Below, in pieces: positions 31,700 through 42,081 of a stretch of DNA of 64,000 nt. Within the stretch, counting starts at the first letter, position 1. Each line of letters starts with the position of its first letter. The notes under the pieces are model-generated. The model had not been told where the DNA came from. It searched no databases and saw only the letters and a program-made list of their open reading frames with translations. Origin of the DNA: Geobacter sp. (GTDB taxonomy: Bacteria; Desulfobacterota; Desulfuromonadia; Geobacterales; DSM-12255). The DNA is taken from NCBI GenBank assembly GCA_009684525.1, contig WKKR01000001.1:992001-1056000 (forward strand). The letters run 5' to 3'. The position numbers and the translations under genes are program-made.

Positions 31700-34150
31700 A
31701 TGGAACGGTTCCTCTGCATACATGGCCACTTCTACCAACCCCCCCGCGAGAACCCCTGGCTGGAGGCAATCGAAATCCAGGATTCGGCCTTTCCTTACCA
31801 TGACTGGAACGAGCGGATAACCGCCGAGTGCTATGCCCCCAACACCGCCTCACGTTTTCTCGACGGCGAAGGCCGCATCACGGGGATCATCAGCAACTAT
31901 GCCCGCATCAGCTTCAACTTTGGGCCGACACTGCTCTCCTGGATGGAGAAGTTTTCTCCCGGCACCTATCAGGCGATCCTGCAGGCCGACCAACAGAGCA
32001 TTGCCTGGCGTTCCGGCCACGGAGCGGCCCTGGCCCAGGTCTATAACCATATCATCATGCCCCTGGCGAGCCTTCGCGACAAGCAGACCCAGGTCCGCTG
32101 GGGGATCAGGGATTTCGAGCACCGATTTCGCCGCTTCCCGGAAGGTCTCTGGCTTGCGGAAACCGCCGTGGACACGAATACCCTGGAGGTACTCGCCGAG
32201 GAGGGCATCCGCTTTACCATTCTCGCCAGCCACCAAGCGGGAAATGTGCGGAGGATCGGCTCCGGCAGATGGAAAGAGGTCACCGATTCGCGCATCGATC
32301 CTTCCCGCGCCTATCTCTGCCGGCTTCCCTCCGGCCGCACCATAACCATTTTCTTCTATGACGGCCCCATTTCACAAGCCGTGGCCTTCGAAAAACTGCT
32401 TCGAAGCGGGGAACAGTTTGCGGAACGGCTGGTGTCGGGCTTTTCGTCGCACCGCAAGCATGCCCAGCTGCTGCACATCGCCACCGATGGAGAAACCTAC
32501 GGCCACCACCACCCATTCGGCGAAATGGCGCTGGGGAATGCCCTGAATCATATTGAGGGGAGAGGCCTGGCCCGTCTCACCAACTATGGCGAATACCTGG
32601 AGCTGCACCCCGCCACCCATGAGGTGCAAATAGTGGAAAACAGCTCCTGGAGTTGCGCTCACGGCATCGAGCGCTGGCGAAACGACTGCGGCTGCAATTC
32701 GGGGGGGTGCGGCGACTGGAACCAAGAGTGGCGCCGGCCCCTGCGGGAGGCGCTGGACTGGCTCAGCGGACATCTGGCGACCTGCTACGAAGATGTAATG
32801 GCTGGATACCTGACGGACCCGTGGGCTGCGCGGAACGAATATATCGATGCCATGCTCGACCGCAGCGAAGAAAACGTGGCCGCCTTCCTGCTCGAACATT
32901 CTCTGCGCCCCCTGGATGAAGATGAGACGGTGGCCGTTCTCTGCATGCTGGAGATGCAGCGCCATGCCATGCTCATGTACACCAGCTGCGGGTGGTTTTT
33001 CGACGAGCTGTCTGGGCTCGAAACCGTCCAGATCATCCGGTATGCCGGCCGAGCGATTCAATTGGCGGAGAAATACTGCCACCAGGAGATCGAGACCGGA
33101 TTTCTCCGGCGCCTGGAAGAGGCAGCGAGCAATCTCCCCGAACAAGGTAACGGGGCCGAAATCTACCTGAGATTTGTCAAGCCCGCCATGATCGACCTGA
33201 TCAAGGTCGGCGCCCATTTCGCCGTCAGCTCCGTGTTCGAGGAGTACGGCGAGGAAACCGGCATTTTCAGTTATCGCGTTTTCAGGGAGGATTTTGTCCT
33301 TCTCACTTCTGGTCAGATGCGACTGGCCGTGGGCAGAGTCTACATCCGTTCGGCCATTACCCGTGAAGCCGACCGGATCAGCTTCTGTACCCTCTACTTC
33401 GGAGGCCACGCCCTGAACTGCGGGGTGCGCTCCTACCTCGGCGAAGAAGCCTACCTCGCAATGGCCCAGGAAATTGTCACCGCCTTCAATGAAGCCGACT
33501 TCGCAGCCATCGTCAGGCTGATGGACTCCCATTTCGGCATGCACACCTACTCCCTGAAGGACCTGTTCCGGGATGAACAGCGCCATATCCTCCAACTCAT
33601 CATCGCCGGCACGCTCCAGGACTTCGAGGACAAGTTCATCACCCTCTACGAAAACAGCCGGAGCCTGATGGGATTCCTCCGGGAAACCGGCATGCCGGTA
33701 CCGCATCGTTTCATGACCACCGCCGAGACCGCCCTTAATCTCCTCCTGCAAAAGATGTTCAGCTCGGAGACGGTCGATGTTGCCAGACTGAGAGAAGTTG
33801 CCGCAGAGATCGCCACCTGGGGAGTCGGTCTCGATGCGGTGGCGCTCGAGTTTATCATTCGTCGCAGACTTGAAACTTCGATGACAACAGTGCTTGCAGA
33901 ACCGGACAATGTCGGGCTCCTGGCAGAACTTCTCCTGCTCGTCGAAGCGGCAGTCTCTATCCCGGTGAACGTCAACCTCTGGCAGACGCAAAACATGTAC
34001 TTCAGCCTGCTGCAATCACGCGTTGCCCTCCCCGGCTCTGGCGGCGATGGGGCAGACAAGAGTTCGCTGGGACAGATGCTCGTGGAGCTTGGGCATCTGC
34101 TCTATTTCAACGTACCTGCCGTCTTGGCGGCAGGAAATGGTGACCTATGA
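31700..34150 (+). CDS. GH57 family glycoside hydrolase with DUF3536 domain
   Basis: 816 residues. The N-terminal GH57 region starts with LCIHGHFYQPPRENPWLE, with the family motif HGHFYQP, and runs to SWSCAHGIERW. A catalytic-site region reads HIATDGETYGHHHPFG. The second half (about residues 330-810) matches the DUF3536 extension with helical repeats. GH57 enzymes are retaining alpha-glucan hydrolases, branching enzymes or transferases; this subgroup is uncharacterised as far as I recall. Placement between treZ and treY suggests alpha-glucan remodelling for trehalose synthesis. It is 3 bp after treZ and overlaps treY by 4 bp. Confidence 0.88.
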   Translation: MERFLCIHGHFYQPPRENPWLEAIEIQDSAFPYHDWNERITAECYAPNTASRFLDGEGRITGIISNYARISFNFGPTLLSWMEKFSPGTYQAILQADQQSIAWRSGHGAALAQVYNHIIMPLASLRDKQTQVRWGIRDFEHRFRRFPEGLWLAETAVDTNTLEVLAEEGIRFTILASHQAGNVRRIGSGRWKEVTDSRIDPSRAYLCRLPSGRTITIFFYDGPISQAVAFEKLLRSGEQFAERLVSGFSSHRKHAQLLHIATDGETYGHHHPFGEMALGNALNHIEGRGLARLTNYGEYLELHPATHEVQIVENSSWSCAHGIERWRNDCGCNSGGCGDWNQEWRRPLREALDWLSGHLATCYEDVMAGYLTDPWAARNEYIDAMLDRSEENVAAFLLEHSLRPLDEDETVAVLCMLEMQRHAMLMYTSCGWFFDELSGLETVQIIRYAGRAIQLAEKYCHQEIETGFLRRLEEAASNLPEQGNGAEIYLRFVKPAMIDLIKVGAHFAVSSVFEEYGEETGIFSYRVFREDFVLLTSGQMRLAVGRVYIRSAITREADRISFCTLYFGGHALNCGVRSYLGEEAYLAMAQEIVTAFNEADFAAIVRLMDSHFGMHTYSLKDLFRDEQRHILQLIIAGTLQDFEDKFITLYENSRSLMGFLRETGMPVPHRFMTTAETALNLLLQKMFSSETVDVARLREVAAEIATWGVGLDAVALEFIIRRRLETSMTTVLAEPDNVGLLAELLLLVEAAVSIPVNVNLWQTQNMYFSLLQSRVALPGSGGDGADKSSLGQMLVELGHLLYFNVPAVLAAGNGDL

Positions 34151-37143
34151 TCGGCAAAGGGCTCAGAATACCGACTTCGACCTACCGCCTCCAGTTCAAC
34201 GCGCAGTTCCGCTTCGACGATGCACGGGAAATCGTCCCGTACCTGCACCGCCTCGGCATCAGCGACCTCTATGCGTCGCCCTATTTCAAAGCCCGGCAAG
34301 GAAGCATGCACGGCTATGATATCCTCAACCAGAACAGTCTGAACCCCGAGATCGGCACTGAGGAGGAATTGGAGGCGCTCAGCGCCGTATTGAAGGAACG
34401 GGATATGGGGCAGATTCTCGACATCGTCCCCAACCATATGTGCATCGAAGGAGAAAACGAACTCTGGCTGGATGTGCTGGAAAACGGGCCCAGCTCGCCA
34501 TTTGCGCGCTTTTTCGATATCGACTGGCATCCGGTAAAAAAGGAACTGGAAAACAAAATCCTCATCCCGATACTGGGCGACCAGTACGGTGCGGTACTCG
34601 AAAACGGCGAGTTGCAACTCTCCTTTGCCGAAGGCGCCTTTTTCGTCTCCTACTATGAGCACACACTGCCGATCATCCCGAAAACCTACAATAATATCCT
34701 GACGCTCGACATTCCGAGCCTGGAACAGGACATCACCACAGATGCCCTCCAGTTCCAGGAACTCATGAGCATCGTTACCGCTCTCAAACACTTGCCGCCA
34801 ATCACCGAGACAGATCCGGGGCGGATCGCCGAGCGCTACCGGGAAAAAGAGATCGTCAAGCGACGCCTCTGGAACCTCTATCAAAACAGCATCGCCATCA
34901 GGGAGTACATCGACCGTTCCGTCTCGACTATCAACGGCACCAAGGGAGAGGCACGCAGCTTCAATCTGTTGGACGCGCTGCTCTGCGAACAGGTCTACCG
35001 CATCTCCCACTGGCGCGTCGCCACCGAAGAAATCAATTACCGGAGGTTTTTCGACATCAACTCCCTCGGCGCCATCAGGATGGAAGACCCCACTGTCTTC
35101 TACCAGACTCACAGGCTCATCTTTTCGCTGGTCGCTGCAGGGACGGTCACCGGATTGCGCGTTGACCACGCCGATGGACTGCAGGACCCGGAGGATTATT
35201 TCCGCAGGCTTCAAACCGCCTGTTTCATCAGCATGTACAGCAGCCCCCCCGAAACCCGGCAGAAGGATGCAGGTGACGAAGAGAGCGAGGCAGCGCTGCA
35301 AGAGAAATATGACCTGATTGTTGCGGCAAATCCTTCCTACAAGCCGTTCTACATCATTGGAGAAAAGATCCTCCTTAAATCGGAGAAGCTGCCTGAATCA
35401 TGGCCGGTGTTCAGCACCACGGGGTACGATTTCGCCAACCAGGTCAACGGGCTGTTCGTGGACACAGGACAGGCAAAAGTCTTTGAAACGCTCTATACAC
35501 GCTTCATGCAGCACCGTATCGATTTCCAGGATGTGGTCTACGAAAAGAAAAAACTTGTCATGCAGGTGTCCATGTCGAGCGAGATCAACACCCTGGGCCA
35601 CTACCTGAACCGCATATCGGAACAGAACCGTAATACCAGAGACTTCACCCTGAACAGCCTGATCAAGTCGATCGTGGAGGTGATTGCCTATTTCCCGGTC
35701 TACCGGACCTACATCTACAGCTTCGACGTCACGGAGCGGGACCGCCAGTACATCGAATCAGCCACCGGCAAGGCACGGCGGCAGAATCCGGCCACCAGCG
35801 CCTCGGTATTCGATTTCATCCGCGACGTCCTGCTGCTCCGCTTCCCCGACTCCTTGCTCGAAGAGCACCGTCAGATGTGGCTCGATTTCGTGAAGCGCTT
35901 CCAGCAGATCACCGGGCCGATCATGGCAAAGGGGATCGAGGACACCGCCTTTTACCTGTACAACCGCCTTGTCTCGCTGAACGAGGTGGGAGGAAGTCCG
36001 GAGCGGTTCGGCATTACCCTGGAGGCATTCCACGGCCAGAACATCGAACGGTGCAAGAATCGCCCACTGGCATTGCTGGCCACATCGACCCATGACACCA
36101 AGCGGAGCGAGGATGTGCGGGCACGTATCAATGTCATCTCCGAAATGCCGGAGCGTTGGCGGGAGGGGCTTTCCCGCTGGAGCCGCCAGAACCGGAAACT
36201 GAAGATGGTCGTCGACGGCAAGCCGGCGCCGACCCGCAACGAGGAGTACCTGCTCTACCAGACGCTGATAGGTGCCTGGCCCTTCTGCGGGATCGAGGCA
36301 GAAGAGTTTTCCCGCTTCCGCGGCAGGATCAAGGAATACATGCTGAAGGCAATGCGCGAGGCCAAGGTCCATTCCAGCTGGATCAATCCCCACTCGCTGC
36401 ACGAGGATGCGGTGATCTATTTCATCGACTCGATCCTGAAGGAATCGCGACACAACCATTTCCTCTACGATTTTGCATCGTTCCAGAAACTGACCGCCGC
36501 CTGCGGTATCTTCAACTCCCTCTCCCAGACTCTGCTCAAGATCGCCTCGCCGGGCATCCCGGACTTTTTTCAGGGGAACGAGCTGTGGGATTTCAGCCTG
36601 GTCGATCCCGACAACCGCCGTCTGGTCGATTTCCATACAAGAGTGGAGGCTCTCGACGGTCTGCTCAATCTGGAAGAGACCGCAGGAACGCTGGAAACGG
36701 CGAGGCAGGTCGTTGCCAGCCGAAACGACGGCCGCATAAAGCTCTACCTCACCGCCAAGGCGCTCAATTACCGTCGCGACAACAGGTCGCTGTTCGAATC
36801 CGGCCGCTACCTGCCGCTCACGGTCGAAGGAGCCCGGCAGGAGCATGTCTGCGCCTTCGAGCGCTCGGACAACAACCGGTCGGTCCTTGTGGTGGTGCCG
36901 CTCTTTACTTCCCGCCTGATCGAGTCAAGCGACGGACTGCCGCTGGGGCCGGAGGTCTGGCAGGATACCCGGATCATGCAACCGTTTGACACGGCGTTAA
37001 GCCGCTACCGTAACCTGTTCACCGGCGAGATCCTACCGCTCGACCAGGAAGAGGGGCGACTGAGCCTGGCTTTGCACCGGATCCTGGCGGATTTCCCGGT
37101 CGCACTGCTGGAACGTCTGGACCGTTCCGGCACCGCCGCCTAG
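34147..37143 (+). CDS. treY: Maltooligosyltrehalose synthase (TreY)
   Basis: 998 residues, GH13. It opens with PTSTYRLQFNAQFRFDDA, the TreY start, followed by YASPYFKARQGSMHGYD, ILDIVPNHM and the nucleophile region TGLRVDHADGLQDP. Family motifs GIEDTAFYLYNRL and HDTKRSEDVRARINV lie later, and FQGNELWDFSLVDPDNRR near the end. It converts the reducing end of a maltodextrin to an alpha,alpha-1,1 linkage. The length is at the upper end for the family because of long insertions in the middle. ATGA overlap with the GH57 gene shows coupled translation. Confidence 0.95.
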   Translation: MIGKGLRIPTSTYRLQFNAQFRFDDAREIVPYLHRLGISDLYASPYFKARQGSMHGYDILNQNSLNPEIGTEEELEALSAVLKERDMGQILDIVPNHMCIEGENELWLDVLENGPSSPFARFFDIDWHPVKKELENKILIPILGDQYGAVLENGELQLSFAEGAFFVSYYEHTLPIIPKTYNNILTLDIPSLEQDITTDALQFQELMSIVTALKHLPPITETDPGRIAERYREKEIVKRRLWNLYQNSIAIREYIDRSVSTINGTKGEARSFNLLDALLCEQVYRISHWRVATEEINYRRFFDINSLGAIRMEDPTVFYQTHRLIFSLVAAGTVTGLRVDHADGLQDPEDYFRRLQTACFISMYSSPPETRQKDAGDEESEAALQEKYDLIVAANPSYKPFYIIGEKILLKSEKLPESWPVFSTTGYDFANQVNGLFVDTGQAKVFETLYTRFMQHRIDFQDVVYEKKKLVMQVSMSSEINTLGHYLNRISEQNRNTRDFTLNSLIKSIVEVIAYFPVYRTYIYSFDVTERDRQYIESATGKARRQNPATSASVFDFIRDVLLLRFPDSLLEEHRQMWLDFVKRFQQITGPIMAKGIEDTAFYLYNRLVSLNEVGGSPERFGITLEAFHGQNIERCKNRPLALLATSTHDTKRSEDVRARINVISEMPERWREGLSRWSRQNRKLKMVVDGKPAPTRNEEYLLYQTLIGAWPFCGIEAEEFSRFRGRIKEYMLKAMREAKVHSSWINPHSLHEDAVIYFIDSILKESRHNHFLYDFASFQKLTAACGIFNSLSQTLLKIASPGIPDFFQGNELWDFSLVDPDNRRLVDFHTRVEALDGLLNLEETAGTLETARQVVASRNDGRIKLYLTAKALNYRRDNRSLFESGRYLPLTVEGARQEHVCAFERSDNNRSVLVVVPLFTSRLIESSDGLPLGPEVWQDTRIMQPFDTALSRYRNLFTGEILPLDQEEGRLSLALHRILADFPVALLERLDRSGTAA

Positions 37144-37213
37144 GCATGACCGGTGCAGCACTGTACGACAAATGAATCATGGAATAATCACCAGACCTGA
37201 CAGGGGAGCATCT

Positions 37214-38725
37214 ATGCTCAACAAACGAGGAGCCGGAATCCTGCTCCATCCGACTTCGCTGCCCGGTCCAGGCGGTATCGGATCTCTGGGAGCCGATGCA
37301 CGGCGGTTCATCGATCTGCTGCACACAATGGGTATGACCTACTGGCAGGTGCTGCCGCTTGGCCCTCCTGCCTGCGGCAACTCCCCCTATTCCGCCCTGA
37401 CCGCCTTCGGAGGCAACCCGCTCCTGCTGGACATCGAGCAGATCGTTGTCGCCGGAGACCTTGCCGCTGCCGACAGTGACCCTGCAGATCTTCCGGCAGG
37501 CCGAGTCGATTTCGGCATGGTGACGACACGAAAGATGGAGCGGCTCCACCGGGCCGGCTCCACCTTTCTCGCCCACAAAGGGTCACCCCGCGCAGATGCT
37601 TTCCACACCTTCTGCGAAACCACACCCTGGCTGCACGACTGCGCCCTCTTCCTGGCGTTGAAACGCCATTACAATGGCATCCACTGGGAGCAGTGGCCCC
37701 GGGAGATCGCCTGCCCCACAGCCGCAATACGCGAACGCCTTTCTGCGCACTTCGCCCATGAGGTCGGGGTACAGAAATACCTACAGTGGCAGTTCTCGCA
37801 GCAGTGGCAGGAGCTGCGCCGCTATGCCAACGAGCGCGCCATTGCGATCATCGGCGATATTCCCATCTTTGTCGCCCACGACTCAGTCGATGTCTGGACC
37901 GACCGGGAGCTTTTCCTTCTCGACGACTCCGGCAGACCGACGGTGGTGGCAGGCGTCCCCCCCGACTACTTCAGCGCAACCGGCCAGCTCTGGGGCAACC
38001 CACTCTATGACTGGAATGCCCTGGAGCGGGATGGCTTTCGCTGGTGGATCGACCGCTTCAGATCGACGTTCGAACTGTTCGACATTGTCCGCATCGACCA
38101 TTTCCGCGGCTTCGAAGCAGCATGGCAGATTCCGGCAGACGAACGGACGGCCATCTGCGGCGAGTGGGTCACCGGGCCCGGCGAGAGGCTGTTCGATACC
38201 CTGCGTGCTTCCCTGGGAGAGCTGCCGATCATTGCCGAGGACCTGGGAGTGATCACGCCGGAAGTGCTGACGCTACGTGACCGTTACCGCTTTCCCGGCA
38301 TGAAGATCCTGCAGTTTGCCTTCGATTTCGAGCAGGATGACCGGGATCTGCCGCACAACCATGTCATAAACGGCGTCGTCTATACAGGCACCCACGACAA
38401 CGACACCAGCAAAGGCTGGTATGAAGCACGATCGGATGCGGAACGACAGGAGATGTGTGCATACCTTGGGACCCGGGGCGACGACTGCGTCGGCGACCTG
38501 ATCCGGGCAGCGCTCATGTCGGTTGCCAATACGGCGGTCATCCCGTTGCAGGATCTCCTGAAACTGGGCAGCGAAGCCCGCATGAATATCCCCGGCACCC
38601 CTTTCGGCAACTGGGAGTGGCGATTTACCTGGGAGATGCTCCCGAAAGACCTGGCAACTTCCGTACGCACCCAGCTGGTGCGCTACGGCAGAGCAGAACA
38701 AGGAGAAACTGCCCATGCGTCATGA
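37214..38725 (+). CDS. malQ: 4-Alpha-glucanotransferase (amylomaltase)
   Basis: 503 residues from ATG 37214, preceded by GGGGAG; the longer frame begins before this without a ribosome site. GH77 signatures: GAGILLHPTSLPGPGGIGSLG, YWQVLPLGPP, GDIPIFVAHDSVDVW, the nucleophile region VRIDHFRGFEA (Asp), acid/base IIAEDLGVITP and YTGTHDNDT. It moves maltosyl units between glucan chains and generates the chain lengths TreY prefers. It overlaps treS by 11 bp. Confidence 0.95.
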   Translation: MLNKRGAGILLHPTSLPGPGGIGSLGADARRFIDLLHTMGMTYWQVLPLGPPACGNSPYSALTAFGGNPLLLDIEQIVVAGDLAAADSDPADLPAGRVDFGMVTTRKMERLHRAGSTFLAHKGSPRADAFHTFCETTPWLHDCALFLALKRHYNGIHWEQWPREIACPTAAIRERLSAHFAHEVGVQKYLQWQFSQQWQELRRYANERAIAIIGDIPIFVAHDSVDVWTDRELFLLDDSGRPTVVAGVPPDYFSATGQLWGNPLYDWNALERDGFRWWIDRFRSTFELFDIVRIDHFRGFEAAWQIPADERTAICGEWVTGPGERLFDTLRASLGELPIIAEDLGVITPEVLTLRDRYRFPGMKILQFAFDFEQDDRDLPHNHVINGVVYTGTHDNDTSKGWYEARSDAERQEMCAYLGTRGDDCVGDLIRAALMSVANTAVIPLQDLLKLGSEARMNIPGTPFGNWEWRFTWEMLPKDLATSVRTQLVRYGRAEQGETAHAS

Positions 38726-41700
38726 CGATCCGGTACTGGAAGACAATCCCTTTTGGTACAGGGATGCCATCATCTACCAGCTGCACATCAAGGCGTTCTC
38801 CGACTCGGATGCGGACGGCATGGGAGATTTCAACGGCCTGATCGGCAAGCTCGATTACCTGCAGAAGCTCGGCATCACGGCAATCTGGCTGCTCCCCTTC
38901 TACCCCTCTCCGCAGCGCGACGACGGCTATGACATCGCCGACTACTACAACGTGAACCCGAGCTACAACACCCTGCGCGAGTTCAAACAGCTGCTCCGCG
39001 CAGCCCATAGCCGCGGTATCCGGGTGATTACCGAACTGGTTCTCAATCACACGTCTGACCAGCACCCCTGGTTCCAGCGCGCCCGCCGAGCCAAGCCGGG
39101 TTCCGCGCATCGCGATTTCTATGTCTGGAGCGACACACCGGAAAAGTACCATGAGGCGCGCATCATCTTTCAGGATTTTGAGACCTCCAACTGGACCTGG
39201 GACCCGTTGGCCAAGGCCTATTACTGGCACCGCTTCTACTCCCATCAGCCCGACCTCAACTACGACAACCCGAAGGTGCAGGCCGAGATGCTGCGGGTGA
39301 TAGATTTCTGGATGCGGCTCGGGGTCGATGGTGTCCGGCTCGATGCGGTCCCCTACCTGTTTGAACGGGAGGGGACCAACTGCGAAAACCTCCCAGAGAC
39401 CCACGCCTTTCTCAAGAAACTGCGGGCACATCTGGACAGCTCCTTCAAAAACCGCATGCTGCTCTCGGAGGCCAACCAATGGCCGGAAGATGCCGCCGCC
39501 TATTTCGGTAACGGGGACGAAAGCAACATGGCATTCCATTTTCCGCTGATGCCGCGCATGTTCATGGCCATCGAAATGGAAGACCGCTTCCCGATTGTCG
39601 ACATCCTCGACCAGACGCCGACCATCCCGGAAGGCTGCCAGTGGGCCATATTTCTCCGCAACCATGATGAGTTGACCCTGGAGATGGTAACCGACGAAGA
39701 GCGCGACTACATGTACCGGGTCTACGCATCCGACCCGCGGGCACGCATCAACCTCGGCATCCGCCGACGCCTGGCCCCGCTGATGCGCAACAACCGCCGC
39801 AAGATCGAACTGATGAATATCCTGCTCTTTTCCATGCCGGGAACCCCCATCATCTACTACGGTGATGAGATCGGCATGGGCGACAACTACTTCCTGGGGG
39901 ACCGCAACGGTGTCCGAACCCCCATGCAGTGGAATCCGGACCGGAATGCGGGCTTCTCCCAAACCAGCCCCCAGAAACTGTTTCTGCCGGTCATCATTGA
40001 ACCGGAATACCATTATGAATCGATCAACGTGGAGAACCAGGAGCGAAACACCTCGTCGCTGCTCTGGTGGATGCGCCGCACCATTGCCATGCGCAAGCGC
40101 TTCAAGGCATTCGGCTTCGGCAACCTTGAAATGCTCTCCTCCGACAATCCAAAGGTATTGACCTTCATTCGCAGCCACGAGGAAGAAAAACTACTGGTTG
40201 TCGTCAACCTGTCCCGCTTCTCGCAGACGGTTACCGTCGATCTTTCACGCTATGCCGGCATGACCCCGGAAGAGGTCTTCAGCCGCAATCGTTTCCCCAT
40301 GATCCAGGAGACTCGTTACCACTTCACCACCGGGCCATACGATTATTTCTGGTTTGCTCTGCGCAGCAATGAAGCACGGATAGAACCGCCAGAGGGTGTG
40401 CAGAAGCTGAAACTGCGGGAGGGAGCCCCTTGGGTGAACGTCCTGAAAGGCAAGGCAGGGGAACGCCTCTGCAGCATGGTGATTCCCAATTATCTGCAGC
40501 GAGTCTTCTGGTATTTCGGCAAAGGCCGCACCATCAGCCAGGTCAGCGTGATCGAAAGCTTCCCGTTGAAACAACATGAACGGCTGTTTCTTCTCGCGTT
40601 CATTCAGGTCAACTACACCGACGGCGTACCGGAAATCTACCAGCTCCCCCTGACCTGGCTGCCGAGCGAGCGAGTTCAGTCGCTGATGGACAGCCACCCG
40701 CTGGGGACCATAGCCCCACTCGCGATAGGAGATGCCGAGGGGATTTTGTGCGATGCGATCTACCTGGAGGAATTCCGCGAACTGCTCTATGACCTTATAG
40801 GGAATCAAAGCAAAATACATGGTGCAAACGACTCACAACTGGTTGGACGGCGAGGCAGCTTTCTCACAAAAAACCAGCCGCCAAGGACGGAGCTGTTCCC
40901 CGGCAGAGTTACGGTTGTGGAACAGAACAACTCCAGCATACTGTTCGGCGATCATCTGTTGCTCAAGATGTACCGGAAACTGGATGAAGGAATCAATCCC
41001 GAACCGGAAGTTCTCCGTTTCCTGGGGAGCAAGACGCGCTTCCGCAATGTGCCATCCTATGCAGGATCGATACAATACCGCGCTCCCGGCGGCAGGACAT
41101 ACGACCTCGGCGTGTTGCAGACCTATATATCCTCCCATGGCGATGCCTGGCGGAACACCTTGACCAGCCTCACCCAGTTTACTGAGCACATTTTGTCCCA
41201 TAAACACGATCTGCCGAAACTCCCGGACCGGCTTCCGACACTCCTGGAAGTTGTCGACAGTGGCATCCCGGATCAATATCGTGATCTCGTTCGCGGGCTC
41301 CATCTGGAGATGGCCCTGCTGCTCGGCCGGCGCACGGCGGAACTGCATCGGGCACTGGTATCGGCAACGACAGAGAACGAATGGAACATGGAGGAGTTTT
41401 CCTCTCTCTACCAGCGTTCGATTTTCCAGTCCATGCGAGGCCTGGTGCGAAGGAATTTCCAGGTTCTTGCGGCAAAACTTCAGCGACTGCCTGCAGATGT
41501 CCAGCAACGGGCCGGGCGTATACTGGCATCAGAACAAGAGATTGTTGCCTGTTTGCAAAAAATTACCGATCGTCGCCTCCCAGCCATGAAATGCAGGATC
41601 CACGGCGATCTCCATCTCGGTCAGGCGCTTTTCACCGGCAAGGATTTCATCTTCATCGATTTCGAGGGAGAACCTGCCCATTCTCTCGGCGAACGCAGGC

Positions 41701-42056
41701 TGAAACGCTCACCGCTACGGGATGTAGCAGGAATGATCCACTCCTTCCACTATGCCGCCATGACTGCCCTTCTTCAGCATGGTGCCGCTCACCCCGACGA
41801 CATCCCCTTACTCGAACCCTGGATGGAAGCCTGGTACGTGTATGTCAGCGGTTCATACCTGAAGGCCTATCTGCACGCAATGAAGAATTCTCCCCTGGTA
41901 CCGGCCAACAGGGAGGATATTTCGATCATGCTGCGCTGTTTCCTGTTCCATAAAATGGCCTACGAACTCGGATACGAATTGAATAACCGCCCTGACTCGG
42001 TCGATCTCACGTTGCGGGGGATAGAGATCCTGCTGCAGGAATGTCGCTGTTCATGA
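38715..42056 (+). CDS. treS: Trehalose synthase fused to maltokinase (TreS-Mak)
   Basis: 1113 residues. Residues 1-550 are a GH13_16 trehalose synthase: FWYRDAIIYQLHIKAFSDSDADG, GITAIWLLPFYPSP, DGVRLDAVPYLFEREGTN, LLSEANQWPED and LRNHDELTLEM. Residues about 700-1113 are a maltokinase with its kinase-like HGDLHLGQ and FIDFEGEPAHSLGER motifs. TreS interconverts maltose and trehalose; the kinase makes maltose-1-phosphate, the substrate of GlgE. No glgE is visible here. The fusion drives trehalose towards glycogen-like glucan. Ribosome site AAGGAG. Confidence 0.95.
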   Translation: MRHDDPVLEDNPFWYRDAIIYQLHIKAFSDSDADGMGDFNGLIGKLDYLQKLGITAIWLLPFYPSPQRDDGYDIADYYNVNPSYNTLREFKQLLRAAHSRGIRVITELVLNHTSDQHPWFQRARRAKPGSAHRDFYVWSDTPEKYHEARIIFQDFETSNWTWDPLAKAYYWHRFYSHQPDLNYDNPKVQAEMLRVIDFWMRLGVDGVRLDAVPYLFEREGTNCENLPETHAFLKKLRAHLDSSFKNRMLLSEANQWPEDAAAYFGNGDESNMAFHFPLMPRMFMAIEMEDRFPIVDILDQTPTIPEGCQWAIFLRNHDELTLEMVTDEERDYMYRVYASDPRARINLGIRRRLAPLMRNNRRKIELMNILLFSMPGTPIIYYGDEIGMGDNYFLGDRNGVRTPMQWNPDRNAGFSQTSPQKLFLPVIIEPEYHYESINVENQERNTSSLLWWMRRTIAMRKRFKAFGFGNLEMLSSDNPKVLTFIRSHEEEKLLVVVNLSRFSQTVTVDLSRYAGMTPEEVFSRNRFPMIQETRYHFTTGPYDYFWFALRSNEARIEPPEGVQKLKLREGAPWVNVLKGKAGERLCSMVIPNYLQRVFWYFGKGRTISQVSVIESFPLKQHERLFLLAFIQVNYTDGVPEIYQLPLTWLPSERVQSLMDSHPLGTIAPLAIGDAEGILCDAIYLEEFRELLYDLIGNQSKIHGANDSQLVGRRGSFLTKNQPPRTELFPGRVTVVEQNNSSILFGDHLLLKMYRKLDEGINPEPEVLRFLGSKTRFRNVPSYAGSIQYRAPGGRTYDLGVLQTYISSHGDAWRNTLTSLTQFTEHILSHKHDLPKLPDRLPTLLEVVDSGIPDQYRDLVRGLHLEMALLLGRRTAELHRALVSATTENEWNMEEFSSLYQRSIFQSMRGLVRRNFQVLAAKLQRLPADVQQRAGRILASEQEIVACLQKITDRRLPAMKCRIHGDLHLGQALFTGKDFIFIDFEGEPAHSLGERRLKRSPLRDVAGMIHSFHYAAMTALLQHGAAHPDDIPLLEPWMEAWYVYVSGSYLKAYLHAMKNSPLVPANREDISIMLRCFLFHKMAYELGYELNNRPDSVDLTLRGIEILLQECRCS

Positions 42057-42081
42057 TCGTGGGTAGGATAAGAGGAGATTC

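Noticed and set aside
32372-34015. 547-codon minus-strand frame
   Set aside because: Antisense to the GH57 gene, no domain signature and no ribosome site.
38625-40178. 517-codon minus-strand frame
   Set aside because: Antisense to treS, whose GH13 motifs are unmistakable.
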